Shown here one piece after another: positions 11,901 to 26,000 of a DNA stretch of 64,000 nucleotides. The position numbers were made by a program, and so were the translations under genes. A model generated the notes under the pieces. It did not search any database. It was not told the origin of the DNA and saw nothing but the letters and a program-made list of their open reading frames with translations. This stretch comes from Mesostigma viride. Its lineage: Eukaryota; Streptophyta; Mesostigmatophyceae; Mesostigmatales; Mesostigmataceae. Each line of letters starts with the position of its first letter. Positions within the stretch are counted from its first letter, which is position 1. The stretch is taken from contig RPFO01000164.1 of assembly GCA_009746045.1 (NCBI GenBank), positions 4,289,151 through 4,353,150 of the forward strand. The letters run 5' to 3'.

Positions 11901-12374
11901 ACGGCTTGGATTGTAGATCGATGCATGCAGTACTTTGGCCGCTGTACAGCTCAATAATCCATGAGTACATATCATAAATTGACTTGTTGTGCCAGCTACC
12001 TATTTGGATATACATAGTAGTTCGAGTAACCTCCACCTGCAGACATCTACCCTGCATTCTACCAAGGGGCTGCGGGGCCCGTGGGGAGAAAACAGGAGCA
12101 TGCCCCACAGGAAGGTGCTTATCGCAGATGCCCGTTTCTCATTGTCTATCATGCGGGACGGATAATCCCAGAAGCCCTGCATCCTCAAGAAATAGGTCCG
12201 GGTCGCGCCGCGTCAGTTCGGGGCTTGCGCAAGTTTGCCAGTGGGTAATTGCGACGCCCGGACAAGGGTTCCCTGCCAAAGGAGGAGGTGTCTACCTGGT
12301 TGGCCAGTCCTATAAGCCCTCCCGCAGGGCCCCGGCACATCGGTATTCACCTGGTCTGTGAGGGCAAGATGGCC
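11901..12374 (-). mobile_element. Oxidoreductase 3' flank with LINE 3'-end remnant
   Basis: The minus strand at about 12190-12000 encodes fragments (SRMIDNEK, GMLLFSPHGPR) matching the C-terminal region of the retroelement at about 14150-14345 (+), where ARMIDKEKW and GYAPIFSRP are read in frame. It is a decayed reverse-strand relative. The 3' untranslated region of the oxidoreductase occupies the left part. No polyadenylation signal was confidently placed. Confidence 0.45.
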
Positions 12375-12460
12375 GGCAAATTAATTAATTAACTAATTAG
12401 ACTCGTGCTCCCGTTGGGGAGTCACGGAGCATTAACCCCGATGGATGGATGGGTGGGTGC
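12375..12460 (-). mobile_element. LINE 3' end: hairpin and TTAA-rich tail
   Basis: Minus-strand 3' terminus made of a GACTCCCCAACGGGAG-type hairpin followed by a TTAA-rich tail at about 12380-12400. It sits in the right place and orientation to be the end of the LINE coding remnants at 12545-13278 and 14692-14890. Confidence 0.6.
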
Positions 12461-12544
12461 AAACAGACCTACCGGTCTAAGCTATCTACATCAGCTACCT
12501 ACGACATCTATCTAACAGCATTACTAACTACAACATCTATCTAT

Positions 12545-13278
12545 ACAGCACTGGCGTGCCTCCCACGGGCTTGCACACGCGGGCGCTTCCCCACAGGGGG
12601 GGGCTCGTTGTCCTCTATGACCTGGGCCCACTTGGCCTTGTCCATCATCCTCTTCCAAATCACGGAGAGGCATAGGCCCCCCATGTCCTCTACTAGCTGT
12701 TCTTTGAAGGTGCAGGCCTTGCGGCGTCTAAAATCGCTGGGCCCGGCCCACGCCAGGAGACCTGTGCCGACCAGGCTGAGCTGGTCGCAGTCCCGCGGGG
12801 GGGCCACGTGAGGTGTCTACGTACTGGTTGGTGCGATCTAGGTGCCCTACTAGCTGCATGGCCAGCAAAGAGGAGGCGGTGGTGTCGGATGGTATGGGTG
12901 ACAAGAGGGAGCTCGCAGTAGAGCTCGGCCCGGGTGCAGAGCTCTAGGTAGCGGACGCCGAGGATGTGACGGAGCATTCGAGTGACTGTGCCGTCAAGCT
13001 GCTTGCTCAGGGCCTGGTCCAGGGTCCACGCCTCGCAGCCGTAAAGGAAGATGCCAGCGCTGAGAACAAGCTGGCCAGCCTTGAACAGAATTAATGCGCT
13101 TGCGCTGCTCACTCAGGTAGCGACATGTCCAGAACCTGTGGAGGCGGCGGAGGGCCGCCCCGCCTGGTGAATGTGGGTGTTGATGTCGTCGGCCACGTGG
13201 AGGGGAGCGATGAGCTGCCAAGGAGCTAGCTTAATAGGGAGTCACTGGGGGGACGGGGCTGCTGTCCAGCAGGAGGCC
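12545..13278 (-). pseudogene. LINE reverse transcriptase C-terminal region, frameshifted
   Basis: On the minus strand, LYGCEAWTLDQALSKQLDG and TRMLRHILGV, then RHHRLLFAGHA, are the characteristic region after the polymerase domain of non-LTR retrotransposon reverse transcriptases. Upstream, in another frame, is HVADDINTHIHQAG with RLHRFW. Downstream, in a third frame, are TFKEQLVEDMGGLCLSVIW and KRMMDKAKWAQVI. At least two frameshifts show that it is dead. It continues across an inserted element to the YADD-bearing piece at 14692-14890. Confidence 0.75.
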
Positions 13279-14691
<1,413 letters not shown>

Positions 14692-14890
14692 GGTCGGGGT
14701 ACGTGGTCCCAGCGGGGAAGCCGATGGACATGACCTCCATTTTCTTATAGCTGGTCGATCATAATCCCCAGGCCGCCCGCGCTTCTAGTGACAAGCTATC
14801 TAGCCAGAGTTGGGCAGACTGCCGGCGGGGTCTCCACGAGCGTCGTGTCATCAGCGTAGATCAGATCGCTCAGTCGGATGCAATCATACT
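14692..14890 (-). pseudogene. LINE reverse transcriptase palm fragment with YADD motif
   Basis: Read on the minus strand, RLSDLIYADDTTLVE carries the catalytic YADD box of reverse transcriptases (codons at 14847-14858), followed in a shifted frame by KKMEVMSIGFPAGTTYP. The sequence resumes past the nested insert at 13278. Stops and frameshifts show an inactive copy. Confidence 0.75.
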
Positions 14891-15099
14891 AGCTTGTCTA
14901 TTCTATCTATGGGATGCATGGAATGGATGATGCTATCTAGTTCCTAGTTACAGGCTGGCCGTTGTGGGCACCACGTACGGCCCGAATCGGTATGAATGCC
15001 AAAGTGGGTCCGCATGCACGTGGCCGGAGCCCCCACTGACTTGGGGGTGGTCTCCTTCATCACTATAGTTGCCGGCCGCTGGAGGTTGTAGCTCAGAAT

Positions 15100-15500
15100 G
15101 TATTAATTATAAACCATATGCCCCTTCTCCGGCCTGGGGATACATGTTACATATCAAGGACAACCAGCGCAGGCCAGAAATCGGGAGAATCCGGACTATG
15201 ATAGCTCACCTCTCGGGGAGGGCCACACCTCACGTCCGGCCCCTCCGCAGGCCGGACTGCGACCAGCTCAGCCTGGCAGGCACCTCCTCACGTGGGCCAG
15301 GCCCAGCAATGCTAGACGCCGCAAAGGCCCGCACTTTCAAAGAACAGCTAGTTGAGGACATGGGGGGGGCTAGGCCTCTCCAAGATTTTGAACAAGATGA
15401 TGGACAAGGCCAAATGGGCTCAGTCAGGTCATAGCGGACGTACAACAACCCCCCTCCCGTGGGGCAGCATCCGCGTGTGTTCAAACGCGGGAAGAATGCT
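15100..15500 (+). pseudogene. LINE C-terminal remnant
   Basis: The plus strand encodes ARTFKEQLVEDMGG and an upstream DCDQLSLAGT, matching the minus-strand LINE end at 12545-12810. It is frameshifted after VEDMGG. This is a second, inverted fragment of the same LINE family. Confidence 0.6.
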
Positions 15501-15567
15501 AGACAAGACCCCGGCCCAGCCGGGTCGAGGGCACCAAAGATATAGAGTAGGATTACGACTTTGTAGA

Positions 15568-18500
15568 TACCGTAGTGGCTGAAATCACATTGCGAATAAA
15601 TAATTTTTCAAGGGTTTTTTTGCATGGTTTTGACACTTTACGGGGAAAGTTCAGCCCGGGTTAGGTAGACTTTGAGCCCGGGAGCTTGTTTATATTAGGG
15701 CACCTAGTTCAGTGTCTGACTTGGATTCTAACCTATCAAGTTGATTAATTACCCACCAAGCGCAGTTCCTATCTGACAACTAAGTGAGTACCAGTATGAC
15801 ATAAGGCCCTAATCAGTGCTAACAGGGCCCCTAATTGAACACATCACCTAAAAACGGCCTTTTTTGTTACATGGGGTCATATCTCCCACACATATAGTCA
15901 GATCGGGGTGCCTTTCTGGACTTAAGGTCCCCCTAGGACCCTGTTCACATCACATAAATTGGGGGGCCAACTGACCTATTTTTAGCATCAAACCGTGACG
16001 TGGAAAAGTGCAAAAAACGATGTTTTCCAGGCATAAGGAGGCATAGCAGCCACACACAAGTAGTAAATGTAGTCCAATTCAGCTGGAAATGGTCATGCTT
16101 ATTAATTTATATCCAAATACAAAAACCACCCTTAAGTATGCAATGTAGGACCAAACTATGTGCTATAATTCTGGCATACATGAGCCAAAACACCGTTTTA
16201 GTGCATTATTTTCAAACTTATGAAGCCCCTGCCAGCACATATGCGGCCCAATCATGCCAGAATTCGTCACATTAATAGCACAATACTTGAATTTACACTA
16301 GAACACAAGTTGGACATATTAGGACCACTGCCGGCCCACTAAAAGTGACGGATGCAAGCAGAAATAGAGCGATTTTTGCAAAAATACTCCATATTCTGCG
16401 CCATTGTCTTGGAAAACTTTGCATTCTTCACTCAATTATCGTCATGGCTGTCATGGGATTCATATACATGCCACTGGGGCTGGATACATTAGCCAACACA
16501 GACTAAAAAAGCGATCATCAAGGGACAAAATCACCATCAATCACAGTAGATGCTGGCATTCGGAACAAGCACCATAGTGCCTACAAGCCTCAAGAAGGGG
16601 AGCTTGGCTGACCAGTCGTGCCTGTCGGCTGACCAGTCTCTTTTCTAAACGGGCCCCGCTCGGCAGCACACACAATCTCCTTTGCAGTACTTGGCCCACT
16701 CTGCTGGGCACCCCTGCTGTGCGTGTCTTATAGCAGCTAATCCAAATATATATCTGCCAGGTGCCTCTCTGCTACATGGAAATACAAAGCGCAATCAAGG
16801 ACAGCAGTGGCTTGGGCTGCTATTCAATTGAGCTCAGCACCTAGCTGCTGTACAACATAATTCTGCATCAGTGCCTGTCCTAATTGCGCCCCCCCGCCCC
16901 CTTGCCATCATCGTCATGCTCATCATAGTCTTTGGAACGTGCACTGAACTCCAACCCTTGGACAGTCCATAGGTCATTAAGAATCTGTGCATGTAATGCT
17001 AGCTCTTCTCAGTTGAACTCATCTACCACCCTCTCATGGTCGTGTCATCTCTCATGTAATCCACCTAGGTTTATCGTGGCCACTGATCTTTCAGCCCCTC
17101 CTGACATCAAAATCTGGGCAAACACACTGTTGACATCGCCCTTCCGTTTTAGCCTGCATGGCTCCTCATGTTTACCCTTATCTCATCCCTCAACACACCT
17201 ATAACTGTCTATTCATCCCCCTTGCATAGGCGGTGCATAACTGCGGCATGATGGGGGATTGCCAAAAATAGGTGTAAAATGCATGGGATGGCACGGGGAG
17301 GCTCACACTCATCGGTTTACAATCACACTCATGTGCTAACAATGTCCCTCTCTGCTTTTGACACTGCATGCACATGCATTTCCTACCGGCTATATCAAGC
17401 CTTTAGTGTGGTTTGGTGCATCAAGAGAAATGGCAGGTCAGCTGAGTGCATCAGACCACATTTGTGTTAAGTGTACGCTTGCAACGCTGTTTGCCCACCG
17501 CATGGAGCTCCCCTTTCGGACAGTGGCGCAAGTAGCACTTACACCTTACTCCCAGCCGCTCACCCTGCCCATGCTAGCAACAAGAACAAATGCATGGTCC
17601 CCATCCCAACGTAAGGTGCATCACATGGATGGCCCTGCCATCACCTAGCAGTGTGCCACCCCTCTCCACCTCAACCTACTCTGAAATGCCAGGGCCCCAA
17701 CAAACCTTTCAAGACATGGCACTCCTCAAAGAAGGCAACCCCTCAAAGAAGGCGAGGCAGTTTAGGTCTAGGGGGGCTTTGGGTAAGTTAAAAGATGATA
17801 GAGTTCACTAACACAGGCCACGGCAACGACAACCTGCCTCACCCGCTGCATCCATACATCACAAGCCATAAACTGCACAGCCTGGCATGATTGCCTAAGG
17901 GTCACGTGATCCAAGGTGCCCTTCAGGCTCACCCCAGCACACCGGCCCATCCTCACCACCCCACTGGTCATAGTCATCTACAGTGGCATCAAACTCCTCT
18001 AGGACAGAGTGCAGTAAAGGCAACATAGACGTCCTGACACAATTGAATAAGAACGTGGCTGCTACCTACTGCCCTTAATAAAAAATGTCCATGGCTTGCA
18101 CAAATACGCATTCAATTCTTCAAGCAAGCATGCTAACACCTTCACAGCACATCCCAAGGTTTATATCCATCGAGCTTTGTCAACAAGCATGACTTCCTGA
18201 TGCAAACTTAGCTGTCAAGCTAGGAGGAGGAAAGCTAGGTAAAGAGGTGAGATAGACCCCCCCACAGCACCTTCCTGCACCAAAACCATGACAATATCAT
18301 CCAGAGCTTGCTAAATACGTACAGCTAACCGGTAGCGGGCGACCTTGCAGTCCAGGTTCAGCGCGAACATCTCGTGTCAGCACCCGGCGGAGATGGCGGA
18401 CGCGAACCCACAATGCTATAAAAGCGAGTCATAAGACTATTTCGGGGAGCGGTGAACGGCTTGGAACACCGAAGGTATGCCGCGACAAAAGCCTGAAGTT

Positions 18501-19444
18501 TTTCTCGGAAATACACGCCTGGATGTGGATTAGGGCACCGTTGTCGTGCTTGTGCTTGCGTTGCGAGCAGGCAACCAGTGTTTCTTGCAGTGTCGAGCAG
18601 TAACAGATGGTGGCGCGAGAGCAATATGTGACTTTTAAATCATGGCTACACAGCTTACACCTCCGCAGGCATGTTGGAACAAGCCCCGCCATGCCGTGAG
18701 CCGAAAAAAAGGAAGAAACGCATCAAGCAAGGACGGTCGTAAACGTCACTGAAAACAGCAAAATCTGACCTGCCGGCAGGTAATGCGACAGCCTGGAAAA
18801 TGTGATTCGTTTCTCGAAAAACTGATTAGCGCTCGTGAAAGTAGACTTGAAGCCCATTCGGATTCCACCTTTTGGGAATTGTGAGCTTCCAACAAAAAAG
18901 TTTCCCCCACAATTAATAAACATGCATTTTCGCTGCCAATTCCAGATCTGGCCGACACAAAAAATCAGCGTCTCAGTTTGCGAATTATTTTGACGCATGA
19001 ACATACGCGAATAATATCTACCATGCATCATCGCAAAGCAGGAGAGTTTACGCGTCGTTTGCATCCATCGCAGCGACTTAACATGCATAATTGACTTTTG
19101 ACTGATATTCCGGCGGACATAGGGTCGACAGCCATGCGAGGTGGAATTTTTCTGGTCCCGTCGTCCTCAACGCGACGCGTTCGCGCCAAAATTCCCAGGA
19201 TCTCATGTAACCGGACGGACCGATTTTAGGTGATGTGAACGCGTTCTCAATCTGGCGCGACGCGGCGCGGCGCGGCAAGCGCGGCGCTCCACTTCATCTA
19301 GCTGCGCCGCGGCCTGCAGCCAGAAACAGGTGTAGCGTCTCCCGGTTTTCATACTTTACGGGGTAAATTGAAGTATTATTTTAGCACTTTTCGGGGGGTC
19401 ATTCGAAAAGATTTATTCGCAATGTGATTTCAGCCACTACGGTA
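15568..19444. mobile_element. Outer inverted-repeat element interrupted by the 3.4-kb element
   Basis: TACCGTAGTGGCTGAAATCA (from 15568, identity continuing to 15601) reappears reverse-complemented at 19411-19444. Without the 3.4-kb insert the outer unit would be about 480 bp, a size usual for a MITE. No convincing target duplication was found. Confidence 0.5.
15840..19237. mobile_element. 3.4-kb terminal-inverted-repeat element, copy 1
   Basis: It starts CACATCACCTAAAA and ends TTTTAGGTGATGTG. The terminal inverted repeats extend imperfectly to about 35 bp and include GTTACATG. The full element is repeated almost unchanged, in opposite orientation, at 51054-55439. Only short frames occur (the longest about 121 codons on the minus strand, 18723-19088), with no recognisable transposase, so it is judged non-autonomous. 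Superfamily is unassigned. The CACAT end recalls CACTA-type elements, but no 3-bp target duplication is seen. Confidence 0.75.
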
Positions 19445-20054
19445 GATTAGACCGGTATGATTGCGTGTACCCACGATCCATCCATCCATCAGGGCTCATT
19501 AATGCTCCGTGACTCCCCTACAGGAGCACGAGTTTAATAAATTGATTAATTAAATGGTAGCTCAAGCCTGTTTTACATATTGTCCCCATGGAGATATGTT
19601 CTTAATTATTTATTAATACTTGCACAAGTACCCGAACTGCATAAATTCGGCATTTTTGCACATAATATTTGTCTCACTGAACAACCTACCTGGGAGAGAC
19701 ATGCCGCTCAATACAAAATACTTTTCAGTACTTCCTGCACACGTCAGGATACTAGATCAAATCCTGTCCAGAAAGAAATGATTACTCAATTTATGCTCCC
19801 AGCAAATCCCGCTATGCACTCGGCCTTGACCACGTGTCGCAAAACGCCCGTTTCGCCAGATCGTCCCACGCCAGATGGTTACCTTATTTTGGCCGGCGCT
19901 CTCCCTCTAGGCTGTGACGCACCCCTCTGGGCGCAAGGTAATGAATAGATACACGGTTGACCACACAGTCAACACGGACCTACACGGTTAACCATGCCCG
20001 TGGCAACCCAATCCAATGCTTCGCGAGTTTTAAGATCACTCTGAAAAGGAGTCA
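19445..20054 (+). mobile_element. Retroelement 3'-end fragment and DPE2 3' flank
   Basis: About 19470-19555 (+) holds CCATCCATCCATCAGGGC, then GTGACTCCCCTACAGGAGCA and an AT-rich tail, the same 3' end seen reverse-oriented near 12395-12455. The rest, toward 20054, is the 3' flank and probable 3' untranslated region of the minus-strand gene. No polyadenylation signal could be assigned. Confidence 0.5.
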
Positions 20055-23000
20055 TCACCGACCCGTCAGCCCCGCCTTGAAGATCTTGGGCAGCTCGTTG
20101 GCCTTGCATCGCCCGGACGCCAGCAGCATGTTCTGCATCTCCCCCACCAACAGCGTGTCGGCCTGCAGGTTCTCAATGTACTCGTGCAGGCCTGCAGAGG
20201 AGAGGAACGGGGGGGGGGGGGGGGGGAATGACACAGGTGGCATGTGGCACGGGAAGGAGGCAGCGAGTCAGCCAGCAGAATAGCGGGCACATGAGCATGG
20301 CACGACGCATCAGGGATGCCAAGGATTTGTCCTTGCAAATCGTGCAGTTATCTGGTGGCCCAGAGGCAAGCCATTGAAGGTCAATGACACAACCAGCGAA
20401 GTGAAGGTTCAAGTTGTCTCACTTAGTATTCTAAACTTCGAGATGAACGAGTCAGATTGGAAGAGACTTCCGCATCACAACCAGCGACACCGGGTGGGAG
20501 TATCACGTACGGAAGCGCCAGTAGTGCTTTGGGTTGGTCGGGTCGTTGATCGTCTCCTCAGTGGCAGGCCGCGTTGTGTATGTGTCACGCAGTGCCATCA
20601 GGTCCTGCACATCCCACGTAAGGCATGAGCGCCCCCCCCCCCCCGAACGAGGGATTTGATGGAATGAGAATTTTGTTCACAGGATTATAGTCAGGTGAGG
20701 ATGTGAGCATGATGGAATGAAATGTTTCGCCATGTGGTCAGATATGGGACCGCACATAAAAAGTCAGCAAACAAAAAAATAATAAAGACAAGATGTAAAA
20801 GTCATTACAGTACAGTTGGTGGGCAGTAAAAGAGGCCCCGCCCTACCTTGCGAAAACGAGGCGGTCACATTTCGTTAAAAGCTACACTATCTACAAAGCA
20901 GGAGTTAACACGAGACGACAGGATGAGGCATGACCCAGTCTACTGCCGTCACTTGGGCCAACTCCGGCAGAAGTCCAACTACATATCTGTGGCATGTCAG
21001 TTCACCCCACAGGAATGGCCACGCTCACTGCTACCCACGCACAGGTCGTTCCCTGCAGCAGTCCAACTCGACTGGCAGGAAAATGGCCCATCCACCGCCC
21101 GCCCCACCATTGCCCCGCTGATACCCCATCACCATTGCTGCACTCGTACCAGCTAATACATCGTGGCCCGCAGCCTACCTGCAGCAGGAAGATGGCCCAG
21201 CCACCGCACTTCACCATATCACCCAGCTTATACTCAACAAGGCAGCACACCCGCCCACACCGCACGCTGCACCAGGAAGATGGCCCATCCACCACGCCCC
21301 ACATGTCGGCATGCCACTACGGTAAGATGCACACCCGCCCACACCGCACGCTGCATCGGGAAGATGGCCCATCCACCACGCCCCACATGTCGGCATGCCA
21401 CTACGGTAAGATGCACACCCGCCCACACCGCACCTGCATCGGGAAGATGGCCCAGCAGCTAGGGGAGCGCAGGTGCTGGTCGATGATGGCGTGCACGATA
21501 CGGGGCTCACAGCGCGTGGGCGCGGGGCCGTCCAGCCCCAGCACGGTCGTGTAGAACCGCTGGGCGCGCTCCGGGTCGTCCTCATACCACGCGCGCGTGG
21601 TGGTCGTGTCGTGGCAGGAGGGAGCGCACACCTGGAGGGCGCCAGGGGGCAGGGGGCAAGGATCCATGAGAATCGAAGTATGATTATCCATCACCCTTCA
21701 CGTCACGTGCTTTTCACTCATTGATTAATTCTTGTTTATCCGTGCAAACCCCATGAACCATCCCGCATCTTCATGGGGTGATTCATGTGGGTGCGTAATC
21801 CGGCACAACAAAGCATGTGGGGGAGCTCCACAACGTCGAGCTCGTATCCACCATGATAGCGGGCTCGTGCGCATGACAGCCGCCAGCATGCTTGTCTGTC
21901 CTTGGTCTGAAAAGGTATGGAAACCCTGCCAACCATCATGGACTAAAGAGGTTAAGTACGCTCACCGTCATGAGCTTAAGAGTAGGCGAGCCGCCGAGCT
22001 TACTGCCATATAGAGGAGGTTCACAGATGTCCAACCAAGAGAAAGGGGCGCACCGTCATGTACTGGAGGAGGTTCACAGATGTCCAACCAAGAGAAAGGG
22101 GCGCACCGTCATGTACTGGAGGAGGTTCACAGATGTCCAACCAAGAGAAAGGAGTGCACCGTCATGTACTGGAGGAGGTTCACAGATGTCCAACCAAGAG
22201 AAAGGGGCGCACCGTCATGTACTGGAGGAGGTTCACTGATGTCCAACCAAGAGAAAGGAGCGTACCGTCATGTACTGGAGGTTTTGAGATATCTAAACAA
22301 GGAAAGGAGCTCACCGTCATGTACTCGTACTCCTCCGGGATGCCGAACTCCTGCAGGTGCGTGTTGGGCATGCGCTGGATGCGCAGGCCCAGCAGGCACA
22401 GGTCCTTGAGCACCTGTCGGGTTCAAGGCAGGCAGAGCCACAGGAGGGATGACATGTGCCAGCGCGAGTACCGAGCCAAGTGTGCAAAAGTGAGTAACAG
22501 AGTGTACCAATGCAACAAAAGTAACAAGAGTGACTGGCTTGACGTGGAGAGGTCCGTGTGGATGCGTAGGCACGGGCGTTGCCTTGTCACCTGCATCGTA
22601 CCAGACAGGCTGCACAATAGGTGCACAATAGGTGCACAAGAGGAGTCAAGAAGTGGTCCGCCGGTACAAGGTCAACTTTCATATTTGATGACAAGATCTC
22701 ACGAACAACGTGGCAAGGGGCCATAGGCACAATGCAGCCCCCGGCAGCCCCCGGCAGCCCCCGGTCTAAGCCCCCTTTTCTTCCTGGAATGAGACCGCAT
22801 GAAGCCAGTTACTGCCACCGCACACAAAACCACGACCACACATCACCATTCGTACCACCCCCCCCCTTAAGTCTCTCAGGTGGAATCCTTCACCCTCTTC
22901 ACCCATACGCCCGAACCCACCCCCCCATCCTCACCGAAGCCCCCGCCGCAGCCACCCACCGCCACACAGGTCACTTACTGGCGGCACGCATTCGGGGATC

Positions 23001-26000
23001 ATGCCCAGGTCCTCCCCGCACACGAGCATGTCGGTGGAGCGCATGAGCACGGGCAGCGTCTTGAGCGCGTTGGTGCGCCAGCAGTCGTCCTGCCGTTTGA
23101 AGAAGTAGTCGTGGTATAGGTTGTTCAGCGTCTCCTTGCTGGTGTGGTTAGGGGGGGGGGGGAGGGGGCAGTGGAGACAAGGAGATGGGAGGGGAGGTAC
23201 AGGTACAAACTGTTCAGCGCCTCCTTGCTGGTGTAGTGAGGGGGGTGAGGGGTATTACACAAGAGGGAAGGGGGTGGTATAAGCAGAGGTACGGGTACAG
23301 GTACGCCTCCTTGCTGGCGTAGGCGACAAAATGGTGCAAGGGACAAAGGGGAAGGGGGGACCAACAAATTCAGTGACGAGTAGAGGTACAAATACAGGTT
23401 GCTTGAGTGTCTCCTCACCGGTGTTGGGGGTGTGTGGGTGTGTGGGGGGGGGCGGGGGAGAGTAGGGACAAGAGGGTAGGAGGGGAGGTGTATAAAAGGC
23501 TTGTTGAGCACGTTCTTGCGGCGGTGAACGACAACAAGGGGTCCGAGACACGAGCAAAGCCAGCCATTGGGTGGTATGGTTAGGCAAGCAGGTACAGGTT
23601 GTTGCTGGGTGGGTGGATGGCAGAGGGGGCAAGGGCAACCGTCAAGTGTGAGAGACAAGAGAAGCTAAGCAAGTGCCTCTGCCTCGGGAAGTAAGATCAA
23701 ACTGTCCTGTTCCGCCACTTTAACCGTGCTTTTAACCGTGCATCTTCCTCCCCTCCTTGCGCTGTTGCCACACCCCAATCCTTATGCCCATCCCTCACCC
23801 AAACCTCACGGCTCGTTTGCCCCTCTTCATGGCACCATTTTGCCCCCCTTGAGCCTCCATATTGCCCTCATTCCCCCCCTCTCCTTCCTTTGCCTTAATT
23901 GCGCACCCGCCCCCCCGCCCCCCTTCCCACCTCTGCTCGTCAAGCTCCTCAAAGCTCTCGTTCTTCATGATGTCGATGCGTGGGTAGAGGTACTTGGGGT
24001 CGTCCAGGTCACGCAGCAGCAGCACGTTCTGGTGGACGGCACAGGGACAAAGAGACCAGGGCAATACGTGTGGGCCAAAGTGGCAGGGGGGGCACAGGGA
24101 CACACAGGGCACGAGACAGGGCATCAGATGGGGATGCACGTGCACAGTGCAAAGGAGCATCAGGGAATGCACACAACACACACAAACACACATGCAGGCA
24201 GGGCATAAGAATGGAAAGGACCAAACACACACAGAGCACAGGGAAAAGGGGGACATGGATGGAGGGGGACGCACACACACAGAGGCAGACAGGGCAGGGC
24301 AACCGCCCACAAGGCACAATGATAACTTGGCGCGAGTCAGCAAACTGCTCTCACCTGGATGAGCTTGAGCAGGCAGTTCTTGGTGTGCAGCGTCTCCTTG
24401 ACGAGCCACTCGGGCGAGCCGTCGCGCAGCTTGAGGTGCGCGCAGATGTCCTTCTCTGTCGACACCTCGGGGCGCAGCTGGGGACGGGAGGCAGCAACAG
24501 GGGCCAAGCAGGGACAGGGAGGTCCACAACAGGGGCAGGCAGAGACAAGGAGGTTCAGTAACAGGGGCTTTTAGTGACAGGTAAGTTCAGGGGCATTGAA
24601 AGGCATGGGCACATAGATAGAAGACACAAATAAAAATAAAAATAAAAATAAAAGAGGAGTTGTAATAATAATAATAATAATATTAATAATAATAATGACA
24701 ACAATCAGGCAGGGCACAATTCCAAGAATTTGGGAAGCCCATCTAGTTGGAGAGGTGCGCGAGTTGGTTGGCGAGGAGGGGGAGGGAAGGTGAGCGATTT
24801 TACTGGACACGACTAATGCTACGGTAGATGTTTGCCTAAAGGTTTTGCATCTGCGGCTCTTATGGTGTGGCCAAGAATCATTTGTCAGGTTTCTGGAAAA
24901 ATTCTACATTTGCGTCAACCATCCACCGAATTCGTTGCAAGCGGCTGGTAGACCATCCATCGAATTTGCAGCAAACGGCTCGTATGCTTTCGTTGCGCCT
25001 GCCGAAACGTCAGTCAGACACAAGCAGTTGTTCCTGCGCCGGTGCCGAAATGTGCTCCACTGCAAGTGTTCTAAACGCCACGTGTCCAACACACGCATTT
25101 CTTGATCGTAATAACAACGACCACGGTGACAAAGACAGCAGCAACAACGACGATATTAACAAAAGGCGAGCATGTCCCACCCTTTCACCCTTATGTGGAC
25201 TGCTACCCCACACCCTACTTCAACCCAGGCGCCCTACCTCGAACGTGTCTGGGCTGACTTCGTTGAAGTAGTGCAGCGCGATGTCGCGCCATTCATCCCC
25301 AAAGTACTCCTGTTGGACGCCACATGGGGGAAGGGGGGGGGAGGCCGGGGCACCATGACAGCACCGCACGCGTGACGTTGTCACAGGGTCAGCGTGATGT
25401 CGGTCGCATGGCGACCTGTGGCGAATGCCAGCCGTCACAGTCCATCACCATCACCAGACCAAGAGAGGTGTGTGCTAAGCATGGCAGCGAGACCATTGCA
25501 AAACGGCGACGCCTAATTTCACATGACCTGCATGGAAGCGCAATTGCCTGAAGGCTTCTCTAGGACACACGAGAAATGATAGACCCGAATGCACCCACAT
25601 AACGCTCCTGTGTTCCTTGAGTTGCAACCGGATCACCCCTGCCCCCATAACAACCACCATCCCACCCTCGTTGCTAGACCCAATATACTACAACCTCTCC
25701 CATGAACCCACAGCCACATCCTAAACACCCCATCGACAATTGGGGCAAACACGCGACCCACCGCCACATGCAAAAAAACACTTAACCCAGAACCACAGCG
25801 TTTACCCCTCCCACAGGCACGGGCCTCACCCTTGAGCCAAGCCCGCCCCCTACAAGGGCGGCTCTCAGTTTGTCTATCAGCCTCGCCCCTCACCTTGAGC
25901 AGGTGCGTGCGCACGTAGGGCTTGGTCAGCCGGTCCAGGTCCCACAGCCCGTGGCTCTCCAGCTCGTGCGTGGTGAGGGGCACCGAGGGCCGGAAGTGGC

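Noticed and set aside
11343-11975. 210-codon minus-strand frame
   Set aside because: Antisense shadow of the oxidoreductase exon 3, which shows clear family motifs on the plus strand.
15840-19237. CACTA superfamily assignment
   Set aside because: Ends begin CACAT but no 3-bp target duplication or transposase was found; left unassigned.
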